NCBI RefSeq assembly: GCF_007833795.1
Contig: NZ_CP032702.1
Coordinates: forward strand, 62,001 to 126,000
Source of the DNA: Candidatus Pantoea soli
GTDB taxonomy: Bacteria > Pseudomonadota > Gammaproteobacteria > Enterobacterales > Enterobacteriaceae
DNA length: 64,000 nt
Direction: 5' to 3'
Shown: positions 63,247 to 64,000 of the stretch, piece after piece
Layout of the letters: every line of letters begins with the position of its first letter
How positions within the stretch are numbered: position 1 is the stretch's first letter
Position numbers and translations under genes: made by a program
Notes under the pieces: model-generated
Databases searched by the model: none
Told to the model about the DNA's origin: nothing
What the model saw: only the letters and a program-made list of their open reading frames with translations

Positions 63247-64000
63247 ATGTCGCGCACGGGAAAAATTGTCAGCTGGATCATTGGGATTTTATTGTTGCTG
63301 GTTGTGGTGGTCGTGGTCATTATCGCCACCTTTGACTGGAATCGCCTGAAGCCAACCATCAACCAGAAAGTCTCAGCAGAGCTGAACCGGCCGTTTGCGA
63401 TTCGCGGCGATCTGGGCGTGGCCTGGGTGCGCAACCGGGAAGAGCCCGGCTGGCGCAGCTGGGTGCCGTGGCCGCAGGTGCACGCTGACGATGTGATGCT
63501 CGGCAATCCGCCCGCTATTCCGGATGTGACCATGGTGCATTTACAGCGTGTGGAAGCCACGCTGGCGCCGCTGGCGCTGCTGCACAAAGAAGTGTACCTG
63601 CCGTGGATCAAGATGCAGCAGCCGGATGCGCGGCTGGTGCAGACCGCCGATAAAAAAAACAACTGGACCTTTAACCTCGCCAGCAGTGAAAACAGCGATC
63701 CCGCTGCGCCGCCGTCGGCGTGGTCTTTCCGCCTCGATAATATCCTGTTTGATCAGGGTACGCTGCGCTACCGCGATGCTGTCAATGACGCGGACGTTAC
63801 CGTGAAGATTAATCCGCTGGGCAAGCCGGTGCCGTATGCGCAGGTGGCGGGCGGCAGCGACCAGCAAAAAGGGGCGGGTGACTTTGTGTTTGGCTGGCAG
63901 GCCAGCGGCACCTATAACAAACAGCAGCTCGACGGCGAGGGCAAAATTGGCGGCATGCTGTCGCTGCGCAGCAAAACCACCCCGTTCCCGCTACAGCTGG
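63247..64000 (+). CDS. yhjG: YhjG, AsmA-family protein (5' part, cut by window edge)
   Basis: The frame from 63247 (AAGGA six bases upstream) stays open to the window end (251 codons). It begins MSRTGKIVSWIIGILLLLVV, an N-terminal membrane anchor, followed by FDWNRLKPTINQKVSAELNR, which matches E. coli YhjG and the AsmA N-terminal signature. AsmA-like proteins are bridge-like periplasmic proteins involved in lipid transport or outer-membrane assembly. The C-terminal part is outside the window. Confidence 0.9.
   Translation, partial: MSRTGKIVSWIIGILLLLVVVVVVIIATFDWNRLKPTINQKVSAELNRPFAIRGDLGVAWVRNREEPGWRSWVPWPQVHADDVMLGNPPAIPDVTMVHLQRVEATLAPLALLHKEVYLPWIKMQQPDARLVQTADKKNNWTFNLASSENSDPAAPPSAWSFRLDNILFDQGTLRYRDAVNDADVTVKINPLGKPVPYAQVAGGSDQQKGAGDFVFGWQASGTYNKQQLDGEGKIGGMLSLRSKTTPFPLQL

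Overview
The window reads as a chromosomal segment of an enterobacterium (Gammaproteobacteria, Enterobacterales). Nearly every protein matches a known E. coli family with strong residue similarity, and the gene blocks fdhE-fdoIHG/fdhD, yibL-mtlR-mtlD-mtlA, yiaF/yiaG, eptB-tRNA(Pro)-dppABCDF and bcs-pdeK-dctA-yhjJ-kdgK-pdeH-yhjG are E. coli-like. The high-GC, GC3-rich codon use and two cellulose operons would suit a plant- or environment-associated member such as Erwiniaceae, Kosakonia or Enterobacter-like genera. The sequence alone does not fix the genus. No prophage, IS element, CRISPR array or rRNA was seen.

Layout. 1-5.9 kb: respiratory formate dehydrogenase-O (selenocysteine UGA in fdoG with a SECIS hairpin) with accessory genes fdhE (cut by the window edge) and fdhD. 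5.9-9.1 kb: a DeoR-type regulator divergent from a class-III aminotransferase, then sodA. 9.1-15 kb: a ybjX/virK-like gene and the mannitol operon mtlADR plus yibL, preceded by an array of CRP-like sites. 15-20.2 kb: lipoprotein yiaF, a gamma-glutamyltransferase-like enzyme, HTH protein yiaG, a single-domain alarmone-hydrolase-like HD protein and the ohrR/ohr peroxide pair. 20.4-29.2 kb: eptB, tRNA-Pro(UGG) followed by an unusual 162-bp tandem repeat carrying copies of the tRNA 3' end, and the dipeptide transporter dppABCDF.

29.7-54.3 kb: two complete cellulose synthase operons facing each other. The first (bcsO-bcsQ-bcsA-bcsB-bcsC-bcsD-bcsZ, plus strand) is of the bcsD-containing type. The second (bcsR-bcsQ-bcsA-bcsB-bcsC, minus strand, with divergent bcsE-bcsF-bcsG) is of the E. 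coli type. It lacks its own bcsZ, so one periplasmic endoglucanase gene is present for both. Both BcsA proteins keep the glycosyltransferase motifs and a PilZ c-di-GMP site. BcsE keeps its RxGD motif, and BcsG would add phosphoethanolamine to cellulose.

54.5-64 kb: the c-di-GMP phosphodiesterase pdeK, dicarboxylate carrier dctA, inactive M16 peptidase homologue yhjJ, an esterase, kdgK, the flagellar-regulon phosphodiesterase pdeH (with a FliA-like promoter) and the start of the AsmA-family gene yhjG. The right half therefore combines cellulose synthesis machinery with the enzymes that lower c-di-GMP.

The least explained feature is the tRNA-Pro 3'-end repeat at 22285-22677. It resembles in design the rtT repeats of the E. 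coli tyrT operon.
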